From the NCBI GenBank assembly GCA_009691415.1, contig SICP01000016.1:1-33938 (forward strand): 33,938 bases of DNA, given 5' to 3'. This document shows, in pieces, positions 25,829-33,938 of this stretch; within the stretch, counting starts at the first letter, position 1, and each line of letters begins with the position of its first letter. The stretch comes from Candidatus Margulisiibacteriota bacterium (GTDB taxonomy: Bacteria > Margulisbacteria > Marinamargulisbacteria > SXXA01 > SICP01). Under the pieces are notes generated by a model that had not been told where the DNA came from, searched no databases, and worked only from the letters and a program-made list of their open reading frames with translations. Position numbers and translations under genes: made by a program.

Positions 25829-27897
25829 GCGCTTAAATTCTTTATCAAACTCTCAAGTGTTTTCATTACTATTTTTGGTATTTTTCCGTATCTGTCTTGT
25901 AGTTCTTCGATGAGATCTTCTAACGCAAACCGTGAGGGTGCGTATTGCAAGCGTTGGTAGATGGCGAGTCGTTCTCTTTCAGACTCTATGTACGTCTCAG
26001 GAATATAAAATGGGCCTGTCATGAGAATGGGTTGACCTGATTTTTTTGGGGCGATGGCTTCTTCTAGGAGTTTACAATAGAGCTCAAAACCTACTGCCGT
26101 GATGTGTCCCGATTGTTTATGGCCTAGAAGTGCGCCGGCCCCTCGTATCTCTAGATCTTTCATGGCCAGTTGATATCCAGCGCCGAGTGACGTGTATTCT
26201 CGAATCGCTTGTAGGCGTTTGATAGCCGTATCGGCAAGTCCGTTTTGGCTGTGCAAAATATAGGCATAGCCTTGAATGGGACTGCGCCCTACCCTGCCGC
26301 GTAATTGGTGGATTTGTGATAGCCCAAACTTTTCTGCCCCCTCTATAATAATGGTATTGGCCTCAGGAATATCTAGGCCGTTTTCTATGAGGGTGGTGCA
26401 GAGAAGGAGTTGGGTTTTTCCTGAGACGAAATCTGCCATGGATTTTTGGAGTTGTTTTTCGGGGAGTTGTCCGTGGGCGATGGCTATTGAAAGTGTGGGG
26501 AAAAGTGATTTTAAATAGTTATATTTTCTTTGAATGCTTTCTACCCGATTATAGATATAAAACACGTGGCCGTTTCGATCTAATTCTGCCTGTATCGCTT
26601 TTTTAATAATCTCTTCTGACCACTCGGTTACAACGGTCATCACTGGCTTGCGTAGGACTGGTGGCGTTTCTAATTTCGAAAGGGCTCTTGCACCGGTGAG
26701 AGCCATATATAACGTTCTGGGAATGGGCGTCGCACTCACAGATATGATATCCAGATTGGGTTTGATCGTCTTAATTTTTTCTTTATGCGTGACACCAAAC
26801 CGTTGTTCTTCGTCAATAACCAGAAGGCCTATATCAGCAAATTTCACCTGATTATTAAGAAGACGGTGGGTGCCAATAATGACGTCGACACGATGGAGAG
26901 CAAGGTCTTCTAAAATTTTTATCTGTGGTGTTTTATCACTAAATCTTGAGAGGACTTCGACACGAAATGGAAACGGTGCAAAGCGGCTTTTGAAAACGTC
27001 GTAGTGTTGCTGTGCCAAGACCGTAGTGGGTACCAAGATGGCGACTTGTTTTTCATTTTCAACGGCTTTAAATACGGCGCGCATAAAGACTTCTGTTTTT
27101 CCGAATCCAACATCACCGCACAGCAACCTATCCATGGGACGATGGGATTCCATATCTGATTTTATTTCTTGGATGGCTTTGAGTTGGTCGATGGTGCAGG
27201 GGTGTGGAAATGCGATTTCAAATTCGAGTTGTGATTCGGTGTCTTCGGCAAAAGCAAAGCCTTGTCGGGTGAGTCGGTCTTGATATAGTTGGTGCAATTC
27301 TTTTACCAATAATTTAATGGCACGTTTGGCCTTTTCTTTTGTGGCTTTCCACTGTCCGTCTTGTAATCCATTTAAAGTAGGGGACATATCTGCACCTGCA
27401 TATCGATGGAGCAGGTGAAGTTGATCAAGAGGCATGTAGACTTTGTCTTCACCTTTGTATTGTATCCAGACATATTCGCCTTCATGCTCTCTTATGGTAA
27501 GGCGGGTAAGGCCTTTGAATTGGCCAACGCCATAGGTCTCGTGAACAACGTAATCTCCTGGAGAAAATTCTGAGAGGAGTCCGGTAGAGGCCACTGTGTG
27601 GTTAAAAAATAGCGTGTCAATTTTGGCATGAGCGATTTGGGTTTGTGTTAAATGGGAGAGTGCCCGTTGGGTCGTGAGATTGAAAGAGACGAAACGATCG
27701 ATGGTGTCATCATCGTAATCGAGGCGAATAGGGTGAGAGTGATTGATTGGAAAAATATCGATAATGCTGCCCCGAACGGCAAACTCTCCTGGCTCTAACA
27801 CCATCGAAACGCGAGAGTAATCCAGTCTAATAAGGGCTTCGATGATTGCAGAAAATTTAGGGGCTTTTTTTAAAGTGATGAGGAGAAGTTTAGGCAT
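25825..27897 (-). CDS. mfd: Transcription-repair coupling factor Mfd, reduced form (690 aa)
   Basis: MEHGEFATRG-like VLEPGEFAVRGSIIDIFPIN; RID-like GDYVVHETYGVGQFKGL; CGDVGFGKTEVFMRA; LLVIDEEQRFGV; RGRVGRSPIQGYAYIL; EIRGAGALLGHKQSGHITAVGFELYCKLLEEAI. Confidence 0.92.
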   Translation of the reverse strand: MPKLLLITLKKAPKFSAIIEALIRLDYSRVSMVLEPGEFAVRGSIIDIFPINHSHPIRLDYDDDTIDRFVSFNLTTQRALSHLTQTQIAHAKIDTLFFNHTVASTGLLSEFSPGDYVVHETYGVGQFKGLTRLTIREHEGEYVWIQYKGEDKVYMPLDQLHLLHRYAGADMSPTLNGLQDGQWKATKEKAKRAIKLLVKELHQLYQDRLTRQGFAFAEDTESQLEFEIAFPHPCTIDQLKAIQEIKSDMESHRPMDRLLCGDVGFGKTEVFMRAVFKAVENEKQVAILVPTTVLAQQHYDVFKSRFAPFPFRVEVLSRFSDKTPQIKILEDLALHRVDVIIGTHRLLNNQVKFADIGLLVIDEEQRFGVTHKEKIKTIKPNLDIISVSATPIPRTLYMALTGARALSKLETPPVLRKPVMTVVTEWSEEIIKKAIQAELDRNGHVFYIYNRVESIQRKYNYLKSLFPTLSIAIAHGQLPEKQLQKSMADFVSGKTQLLLCTTLIENGLDIPEANTIIIEGAEKFGLSQIHQLRGRVGRSPIQGYAYILHSQNGLADTAIKRLQAIREYTSLGAGYQLAMKDLEIRGAGALLGHKQSGHITAVGFELYCKLLEEAIAPKKSGQPILMTGPFYIPETYIESERERLAIYQRLQYAPSRFALEDLIEELQDRYGKIPKIVMKTLESLIKNLSA

Positions 27898-28498
27898 AGG
27901 TGAGCGCTAAACCATGAACATTGCGAATGCCATTTTTATGGAGACATCGTTTGATTTCTGCGAATGTTTCTCCGGTGGTATAGATGTCGTCCACGATAAC
28001 AATGGGTCTTTCTGGAATATTGGGAGACACATCAAATGCAAGATGTAATTCGTGTTGTCTTTCTTTTGCCGTGAGTTCGTAGAGTGGTTTTGTATAGGTA
28101 ATGCGGTGCAGAATGTTGGATTTGTAGTCTAAAGATGTATGGGACAGCATTAATTCTACTTGGTTAAAGCCTCTTTGTTTTTTGCGCTTAGGGTGTATAG
28201 GAACAGGCAAATAGAGTGCGTCAGGAGGAAAAGGCAGGGGATATTGGCTTAAGAGATGGGCAAGATATTTTGCGGCGGTCACATTGGACTGAAACTTCAT
28301 TGACTTTAAAACTGTTTTGATTGGAGCTTGATAGGGATAGAGTCCGTAGACATAGTCGTCATGAAGCCATTTTGGTTTGGCTTGTATGGCTTCCATACAG
28401 GTTTGGCACAAAATTTCTTCGGATAGACCTTGGCACTCTATACAAGCTCGTGGCAGAAAGATATCCGCGATCAGATGAAGATAGTCTTTGAATCCCAT
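27890..28498 (-). CDS. comF: ComF family phosphoribosyltransferase-like protein
   Basis: CxxC zinc pairs (CIECQG, CQTC), PVPIHPKRKKQRGFNQVE, IVIVDDIYTTGETFAEI; start taken at MGFKDYL. Confidence 0.9.
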   Translation of the reverse strand: MGFKDYLHLIADIFLPRACIECQGLSEEILCQTCMEAIQAKPKWLHDDYVYGLYPYQAPIKTVLKSMKFQSNVTAAKYLAHLLSQYPLPFPPDALYLPVPIHPKRKKQRGFNQVELMLSHTSLDYKSNILHRITYTKPLYELTAKERQHELHLAFDVSPNIPERPIVIVDDIYTTGETFAEIKRCLHKNGIRNVHGLALTYA

Positions 28499-28604
28499 TA
28501 AGAGATTATATCTGAAAAAAATGCTTTTATTTTTAGTCAATTGCAACTATGATTCCTTGTCCTGCTTTTTTGAGCGGGAAATCTCATTAAAAAGGTTGCG
28601 ATAA

Positions 28605-29780
28605 ATGAAAAAAGTGCTCTTGATTGGGGCTGGTGGGGCCGGAAGCGTTTTCGCGAGAAAATGTGATTTACTCTATCCTTTGATTCCTTCTCTTCATGTA
28701 GCCAGTCGTACCCTCGATAAATGTAAACAAATTCAAAACCACTGTACACACCCCATCGAAATTTCTCAAATAGATGCCGATAACGTTCCTGATTTGGTTA
28801 AGCTTATTAACGAGGTCAAGCCTTTTCTCGTTGTTAATCTGGCGTTGCCCTACCAAGACTTAACGATTATGGATGCGTGTCTTGAGACAGGGACGCATTA
28901 TTTAGACACTGCCAACTATGAGCCCCCAAACGAGGCTAAATTTTGCTACAAATGGCAGTGGGACTATCACGAGCGTTTTAAAGAAAAAGGTCTGATGGCT
29001 GTTTTGGGTTGTGGCTTTGATCCTGGGGTCACCAATATTTTTTGTGCGTACGCGCAGAAGCAACATTTTGATGAGATCCACACAATTGATATTGTGGATT
29101 GCAATGACGGCAATCATGGTCATGCGTTTGCGACCAATTTTAATCCTGAAATTAATATCAGAGAAATTACGCAACGTGGAAAATATTTTGAAAACGGCAA
29201 ATGGATAGAAACAGAACCGTTGTCGCAATGTGAGACGTTTGATTTTCCGGAAGTGGGCCCAAGAAAAGCCTACTTGATGTATCACGAAGAGTTGGAATCT
29301 TTAGCTAAACATATTAAAGGCGTTCAGCGCATCCGATTTTGGATGACGTTTAGTGAGTCTTATTTGACGCATTTAAACGTTTTACAAACTGTTGGTATGA
29401 CGGGAATCGAACCTGTGATGCATAACGGGCAGCCGATTATTCCGATTCAGTTTTTAAAAACACTCCTCCCTGACCCTGCTTCTTTGGCCGCAAATTATAC
29501 AGGGAAAACGTCTATTGGCTGCATTATTGAAGGCATCAAAGACGGCAAGAAAAAGAAACTATTTATTTACAATGTATGTGATCACAAGGCCTGTTACAAC
29601 GAGGTGGGTGCTCAAGCGATTTCGTATACGACCGGGGTACCCGCTGTTCTAGGGGCGCTGTTGATGTTGCAAGACACGTGGCAAGGTAAAGGGGTTTTTA
29701 ATGTTGAAGAGCTTGATCCAATGCCCTTTATGTCTGCGCTTAATCAATACGGTTTACCCTGGAAGGAACTTGTCCTGTGA
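28605..29780 (+). CDS. Carboxy(nor)spermidine dehydrogenase (saccharopine-dehydrogenase family)
   Basis: KKVLLIGAGGAGSVFARKCD; LDTANYE; GCGFDPGVTNIFCAYA; directly coupled to nspC. Confidence 0.88.
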   Translation: MKKVLLIGAGGAGSVFARKCDLLYPLIPSLHVASRTLDKCKQIQNHCTHPIEISQIDADNVPDLVKLINEVKPFLVVNLALPYQDLTIMDACLETGTHYLDTANYEPPNEAKFCYKWQWDYHERFKEKGLMAVLGCGFDPGVTNIFCAYAQKQHFDEIHTIDIVDCNDGNHGHAFATNFNPEINIREITQRGKYFENGKWIETEPLSQCETFDFPEVGPRKAYLMYHEELESLAKHIKGVQRIRFWMTFSESYLTHLNVLQTVGMTGIEPVMHNGQPIIPIQFLKTLLPDPASLAANYTGKTSIGCIIEGIKDGKKKKLFIYNVCDHKACYNEVGAQAISYTTGVPAVLGALLMLQDTWQGKGVFNVEELDPMPFMSALNQYGLPWKELVL

Positions 29781-30913
29781 ATGTCCCAACACACCTCATC
29801 CCTAGCCCCTCTTACATTGTTAGAGAAACAGCCCTCGAAGAAAATTTAAAGAAACTTTCTTACATACAAGACCAAAGTGGTTGCAAGATTATTTTGGCGC
29901 TTAAAGCGTTTTCAATGTTTAGTACGTTCCATCAAATTAGTCAGCACCTGCCAGGAACAACATCCAGTTCTCTTCATGAGGCCAGGTTGGCGCGTGAGTA
30001 TTTCGGAAAAGAAGTACATGTCTATTCTCCTGGCTACAAAGAAGAAGAATTTGATGAAATGTGTACGTATGCCAATCACATTACGTTTAATTCGATTAGT
30101 CAATGGGAACGTTTTAAAAATCATCCGGCACTCAAGAAACACGGCATTGATTGCGGCCTTCGTTTAAACCCAGAACACTCAGAAGTAAACTACACTATTT
30201 ATGATCCATGTTCTCCGCACTCTCGTTTTGGCATCACAAAAACGATGTTGGGTGATTACGATATCACGGGTATCGAAGGATTTCATTTTCATACGTTATG
30301 CGAAAAACATGTAGATTCTCTTGAGCGCACTTTTGCAGTAATAGAAGAAAAATTTGGTCCCCTTCTCCATAAAATGAAATGGCTCAATTTTGGTGGTGGT
30401 CATGGCCTGACGTATGCCAACTACGATGCAGAGCGCCTCATCAAGTTACTGATTCATATTCGTGATAAATACAACGCACAAGTGATTTTGGAGCCCGGTG
30501 CGGCGGTTGTGTATAACACGGGATTATTGATGGCCTCGGTGGTAGATATTTTGCATAATGATATGGATATTGCGGTTTTGGATACGTCAGCAACGGCTCA
30601 TATGCCTGATGTTTTGGAAATGCCCTATCGCCCAGAAATTATTGGTTCTGGAAAATTGGGTGAGAAAGAATATAGCTATCGCTTGGGTGGCATCACCTGT
30701 TTGTCTGGGGATGTGATTGGAGACTATTCGTTTGATGTGCCGCTAGAAGTGGGTGATCGGGTGTTGTTTACCGATATGGCGCTTTATACGATGGTAAAAA
30801 ATACGACGTTTAATGGTGTGCAATTGCCAGCGATTAGTATTTTAAAGAAAGATAATTCTGTAGATGTTGTGAAGACGTTTGGATATGAGGAATTTAGATC
30901 TAGACTTTCTTAG
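29777..30913 (+). CDS. nspC: Carboxynorspermidine/carboxyspermidine decarboxylase
   Basis: ILALKAFSMFSTFHQI PLP-Lys region; GLRLNPEHSEVNY; LNFGGGHGLTYANYD; ILEPGAAVVYNTG. Confidence 0.92.
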   Translation: MNVPTHLIPSPSYIVRETALEENLKKLSYIQDQSGCKIILALKAFSMFSTFHQISQHLPGTTSSSLHEARLAREYFGKEVHVYSPGYKEEEFDEMCTYANHITFNSISQWERFKNHPALKKHGIDCGLRLNPEHSEVNYTIYDPCSPHSRFGITKTMLGDYDITGIEGFHFHTLCEKHVDSLERTFAVIEEKFGPLLHKMKWLNFGGGHGLTYANYDAERLIKLLIHIRDKYNAQVILEPGAAVVYNTGLLMASVVDILHNDMDIAVLDTSATAHMPDVLEMPYRPEIIGSGKLGEKEYSYRLGGITCLSGDVIGDYSFDVPLEVGDRVLFTDMALYTMVKNTTFNGVQLPAISILKKDNSVDVVKTFGYEEFRSRLS

Positions 30914-31944
30914 TTAGTCAGCAAACTCATACACAACTGATACAAAACTCTCGCCCCAACATTGCCATCCAAATCGTCTGGCAGAGTCCCTGGCGCCACT
31001 TCTACGAGGTCGAAACCTATAAGTTTTTTGCCTGATATTTCGAGCGTTTGAATGAGATAGATCGCTTGTTCAAAAGAAAGCCCACCTGGGACGGGGGTGC
31101 CGGTATGCGGGCAGAGGGATGGGTTGAGGCCGTCGATGTCGACACTGAGGTAGACGTGTTCGGGAAGGGTTTGGATAATTTTTTCGACTTGCTGGTGCCA
31201 GGTTTCACCTTTGAATTGGCCGGCTTTTAGGTCTTCGTCGTAAAAGATTTTGTATCGGTCTGGATGTTGTTTGGTGACCATGACTTCGGGTTCGGAGTAG
31301 TCTCGGATGCCCACCTGAACGAGGCGGGTGATTTGCGGCAGCTGTAGGGCGTTATGCATGATAGAGGCGTGAGATTGCGTGAAGCCTTCGTATTGGTCTC
31401 TTAGGTCCATGTGGGCGTCGATTTGGAGGATGCCAAAATTGGGGTGCCGATTTGCAAGTGCTCTGTAAAATCCTAGCGGTGTACTGTGGTCTCCGCCGAT
31501 GAGACCCACTTTTTTTCCTGCATCTAATAAGTTTCCAGTTTCTTCTTCTACCCAAGTGGCGAGTGCATCACAACTTTGATTGATGAGGGCCTGGGTTTGT
31601 TTTTGGCGTGTGGTGAGAAGTTTGCCTTCCTCTAGGGCTTGGATAATTTCTATGGAGAGAATGCGTAGTGCGTTGCTTTGTTCTTGCCATGAAATGGGAA
31701 TAGGCCGCATGAAGATGCCGTGTTCCCAGGCGTTTTCGTAACGATTTCTAAAAAGGTCTAATTGGGATGAGGCATCCAAAATGGCATGGGGACCGTTGAC
31801 AGTGCCGGCACGGTAGCTAACGGTGACTTCCCAAGGCACAGGAAATAGGATGAGTTCGGCATCTTCATCTATAAAAGGAAGTCCAAATATATTGCCATTT
31901 TTATGGCTGGTTTGACTGAGATCTATTCTGTCCATTTTTTTCAC
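30910..31944 (-). CDS. speB: Agmatinase/arginase (ureohydrolase) family protein
   Basis: GLIGGDHSTPLGF; LQIDAHMDLRDQYEGFTQSHASIM; LSVDIDGLNPSLCPHTGTPVPGG. Confidence 0.88.
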   Translation of the reverse strand: MKKMDRIDLSQTSHKNGNIFGLPFIDEDAELILFPVPWEVTVSYRAGTVNGPHAILDASSQLDLFRNRYENAWEHGIFMRPIPISWQEQSNALRILSIEIIQALEEGKLLTTRQKQTQALINQSCDALATWVEEETGNLLDAGKKVGLIGGDHSTPLGFYRALANRHPNFGILQIDAHMDLRDQYEGFTQSHASIMHNALQLPQITRLVQVGIRDYSEPEVMVTKQHPDRYKIFYDEDLKAGQFKGETWHQQVEKIIQTLPEHVYLSVDIDGLNPSLCPHTGTPVPGGLSFEQAIYLIQTLEISGKKLIGFDLVEVAPGTLPDDLDGNVGARVLYQLCMSLLTN

Positions 31945-31995
31945 CCTTTCTCTAAATCTGTTCTCTTTAGAATTTGTAGTTTATAGTAGTTTACT

Positions 31996-32535
31996 ATGCA
32001 TCGTCTCCTATCAATAGTATCGGATGGTGACATCCCCGAAAAATACCGACAGTCTCCGATTGAAGATTTGTTGGCGTATCATAATTTAGGTCGTCCTCTG
32101 AAGACGTATACCAAGGCTGAGCTTTTAATTGGTATGTGTATGGACAATCGAAAGCAGCTCCATATTCCGGATCAATTTGCGTTTATTATTCGGACAGGCG
32201 GCGCTAATCTTCGGTATAGCGAATTTAAGGTATCGTTTGCTGTAGCGGTGGGTGGCGTGAAAGCGATTGCGGTTATTGGCCATACGCAATGTGGCATGGT
32301 GAATTTGATGGCTAAGAAAAAAATGTTCGTAGAAGGTTTGATTAGGCATGGCGGGTGGGATCCTGAATTGGCTGAGGAACATTTTTGGCATTATGCTCCG
32401 ATGTTTGAAATCGGCAATGAAATTGATTTTACGCTGAGTGAAGTTTTGCGTTTACGAACACGTTATCCCAAGATTTTGATTGTGCCCTTGATCTATAAAG
32501 TCGAGGATAATTTGCTCTACGTTATCGCAGAATGA
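31996..32535 (+). CDS. Beta-carbonic-anhydrase-like protein
   Basis: CMDNR (CxDxR) and GHTQCGM (HxxC) motifs of beta-CA zinc site. Confidence 0.82.
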   Translation: MHRLLSIVSDGDIPEKYRQSPIEDLLAYHNLGRPLKTYTKAELLIGMCMDNRKQLHIPDQFAFIIRTGGANLRYSEFKVSFAVAVGGVKAIAVIGHTQCGMVNLMAKKKMFVEGLIRHGGWDPELAEEHFWHYAPMFEIGNEIDFTLSEVLRLRTRYPKILIVPLIYKVEDNLLYVIAE

Positions 32536-32981
32536 AGATTTTAGAGACCTCTTCTCTAGACACTCTTAATGCCGAAAAAGTACGTGCGCTTTTGGAGACA
32601 TCTTTTAAAAAAAAGTTGTCGGACGATTATTTTTCTCAATCCTTCTCAACTGTTTTTTATGAACCGGACTATAAGGCCATTGCGATTTTCCAGACGATTA
32701 ATAATATTCCCTACTTAGATAAATTTGCTGTTTCCAAAGAGCATGAAGGTGCCGGTCTTGGAAAGGCATTGTGGAAGCAGATTCTTCAAAAATTTCATGT
32801 CTTCGTCTGGCGCGCGACTCCCGGAAATCCTTTTAATCGTTTTTATCTCAAAGAAAGTCATGGTTGTCTCAAGTATTCAGATTGGCATATCTATTGGCGC
32901 AATTTGGATGAGTCCGACATTCTTCCTGTTGCACAGGTAGTACGGGCCAAACCCAAGACGCTGTATGAAACGACTCTTTAA
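32532..32981 (+). CDS. Stand-alone NAGS-type GNAT acetyltransferase domain
   Basis: YLDKFAVSKEHEGAGLGKALWKQI...FVWRATPGNPFNRFYLKESHGCLKYSDWHIYWRNL resembles the acetyltransferase domain of NAGS/NAGK-fusion proteins. Confidence 0.78.
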   Translation: MKILETSSLDTLNAEKVRALLETSFKKKLSDDYFSQSFSTVFYEPDYKAIAIFQTINNIPYLDKFAVSKEHEGAGLGKALWKQILQKFHVFVWRATPGNPFNRFYLKESHGCLKYSDWHIYWRNLDESDILPVAQVVRAKPKTLYETTL

Positions 32982-33938
32982 AGATTTTTTTGAAAGCGAA
33001 AAAATAGGTGGGTTAGCGCTTATTTTCTGCACCATTTTCTCGTTACTTCTCACCAATGTATTTCCCCATTCTGGCTATGTCTCACTTTGGCATGATATCG
33101 CTTGGATCAACGATGGGCTGATGACGATTTTTTTTCTATTAATTGGTGTCGAATTAAAAAGAGAACTTACGTCTGGGGAGTTGTCACAGATTAAACAAGC
33201 GGCGCTTCCTGCCATTGCGGCGCTTGGGGGCATGGTGGTTCCGGCACTTATTTTTGCCCTCTTTAATTGGGGGCTACCTACATTTTCTGGAGCAGGTATT
33301 CCGGTCGCGACAGATATCGCTTTTGCACTCGCCATTCTTTCTCTTGTTGGCAAAAGAGTGCCTTTATCTATAAAAATGATGCTGACGGCACTGGCTGTGA
33401 TTGATGATTTGGGTGCGATTTTTGTGATTGCACTTTTTTATTCGGGGGCTTTGTCGTGGCTTTATTTGGGATTGGCAGGCCTGATTTTGGTAGCACTCGG
33501 TGTCTGCAATCGGCTGGGTGTTGCGCGTCTTTCTCCGTATTTAATGGGAGGGGTTGTTCTGTGGTATTTAATGATTCATTCGGGGATTCATGCCACGATT
33601 AGTGGGGTGATGGTGGCCTTTATGATTCCTGTTGGGGCTGGTTCAGAGCGGTTAGAACGGGTGCTTAACAAGCCTGTCGCCTTTTTGATTTTGCCTTTAT
33701 TTGCTTTGGCGAATATGTGTTTGCCTCTTTCGTCGCAGTGGCATGAAGGGCTGTGGCAACCACAGAGTTTGGGGATAATTTTTGGATTACTGGTTGGAAA
33801 ACCGGTGGGGATTTTTCTGTTTAGTTTTGTAGCGGTGATGAGTGGGATTTGTGTGTTGCCGAAAGGGCTGGGGTGGCGACATATTTTAGGGGTTGGATTT
33901 TTGGGTGGCGTTGGGTTTACGATGTCTCTATTTATTAG
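32965..33938 (+). CDS. nhaA: Na+/H+ antiporter NhaA (partial, continues beyond the window)
   Basis: Translated from ATG at 32965: MKRLFKDFFESEKIGGLALIFCTIFSLLLTN...GVELKRELTSGEL...VATDIAFALAILSL...LAVIDDLGAIFVIALFY; open to the right edge (not in the ORF track). Confidence 0.95.
   Translation, partial: MKRLFKDFFESEKIGGLALIFCTIFSLLLTNVFPHSGYVSLWHDIAWINDGLMTIFFLLIGVELKRELTSGELSQIKQAALPAIAALGGMVVPALIFALFNWGLPTFSGAGIPVATDIAFALAILSLVGKRVPLSIKMMLTALAVIDDLGAIFVIALFYSGALSWLYLGLAGLILVALGVCNRLGVARLSPYLMGGVVLWYLMIHSGIHATISGVMVAFMIPVGAGSERLERVLNKPVAFLILPLFALANMCLPLSSQWHEGLWQPQSLGIIFGLLVGKPVGIFLFSFVAVMSGICVLPKGLGWRHILGVGFLGGVGFTMSLFI

Noticed and set aside
25825-27897. RecG or PriA-like helicase instead of Mfd
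   Set aside because: The RID-like segment before the translocase and the GAGxLLGxxQSGxxxxVGFELYxxLLEEA motif are specific to Mfd.
28498-28546. Leaderless comF transcript (TATAAT ending ~7 nt before the ATG at 28498)
   Set aside because: A TATAAT is present but no good -35 at the expected distance; needs TSS mapping before claiming leaderless translation.

Overview
This is a gene-dense, AT-leaning bacterial chromosomal window. No rRNA, tRNA, CRISPR array, transposon or phage gene could be recognised. Left to right it contains: (1) an F-type ATP synthase operon, atpB(partial)-E-F-H-A-G-D-C, on +; (2) a long, tightly coupled sulfur-assimilation operon on -: an Rrf2-type regulator, cysK, a ThiS-like sulfur carrier, metY, a ThiF/MoeB-like E1, a JAMM protease, a sulfite reductase fused to a TusA domain, cysH (APS-reductase type), cysD, cysN with a degenerate APS-kinase-like tail, and a TylF-like methyltransferase; (3) a lipoprotein and a broken LysM lipoprotein pseudogene; (4) nrdA-nrdB (class I RNR); (5) pterin genes folB, a PTPS homologue and folE, plus bcp; (6) hemJ, DUF547, pdxJ and a small orphan ORF; (7) comF and a strongly reduced mfd; (8) carboxy(nor)spermidine dehydrogenase, nspC and a speB-like gene; (9) a beta-carbonic-anhydrase-like gene, a stand-alone NAGS-type GNAT and a partial nhaA. 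The points most worth a second look are the protein-thiocarboxylate sulfur-transfer operon (carrier tail GGGSH plus JAMM protease plus Sir-TusA fusion), the minimal Mfd lacking most N-terminal and part of the C-terminal domains, and the vestigial APS-kinase domain beside an Fe-S APS reductase. No wholly unknown multi-gene system stands out. The host taxon was not determined.
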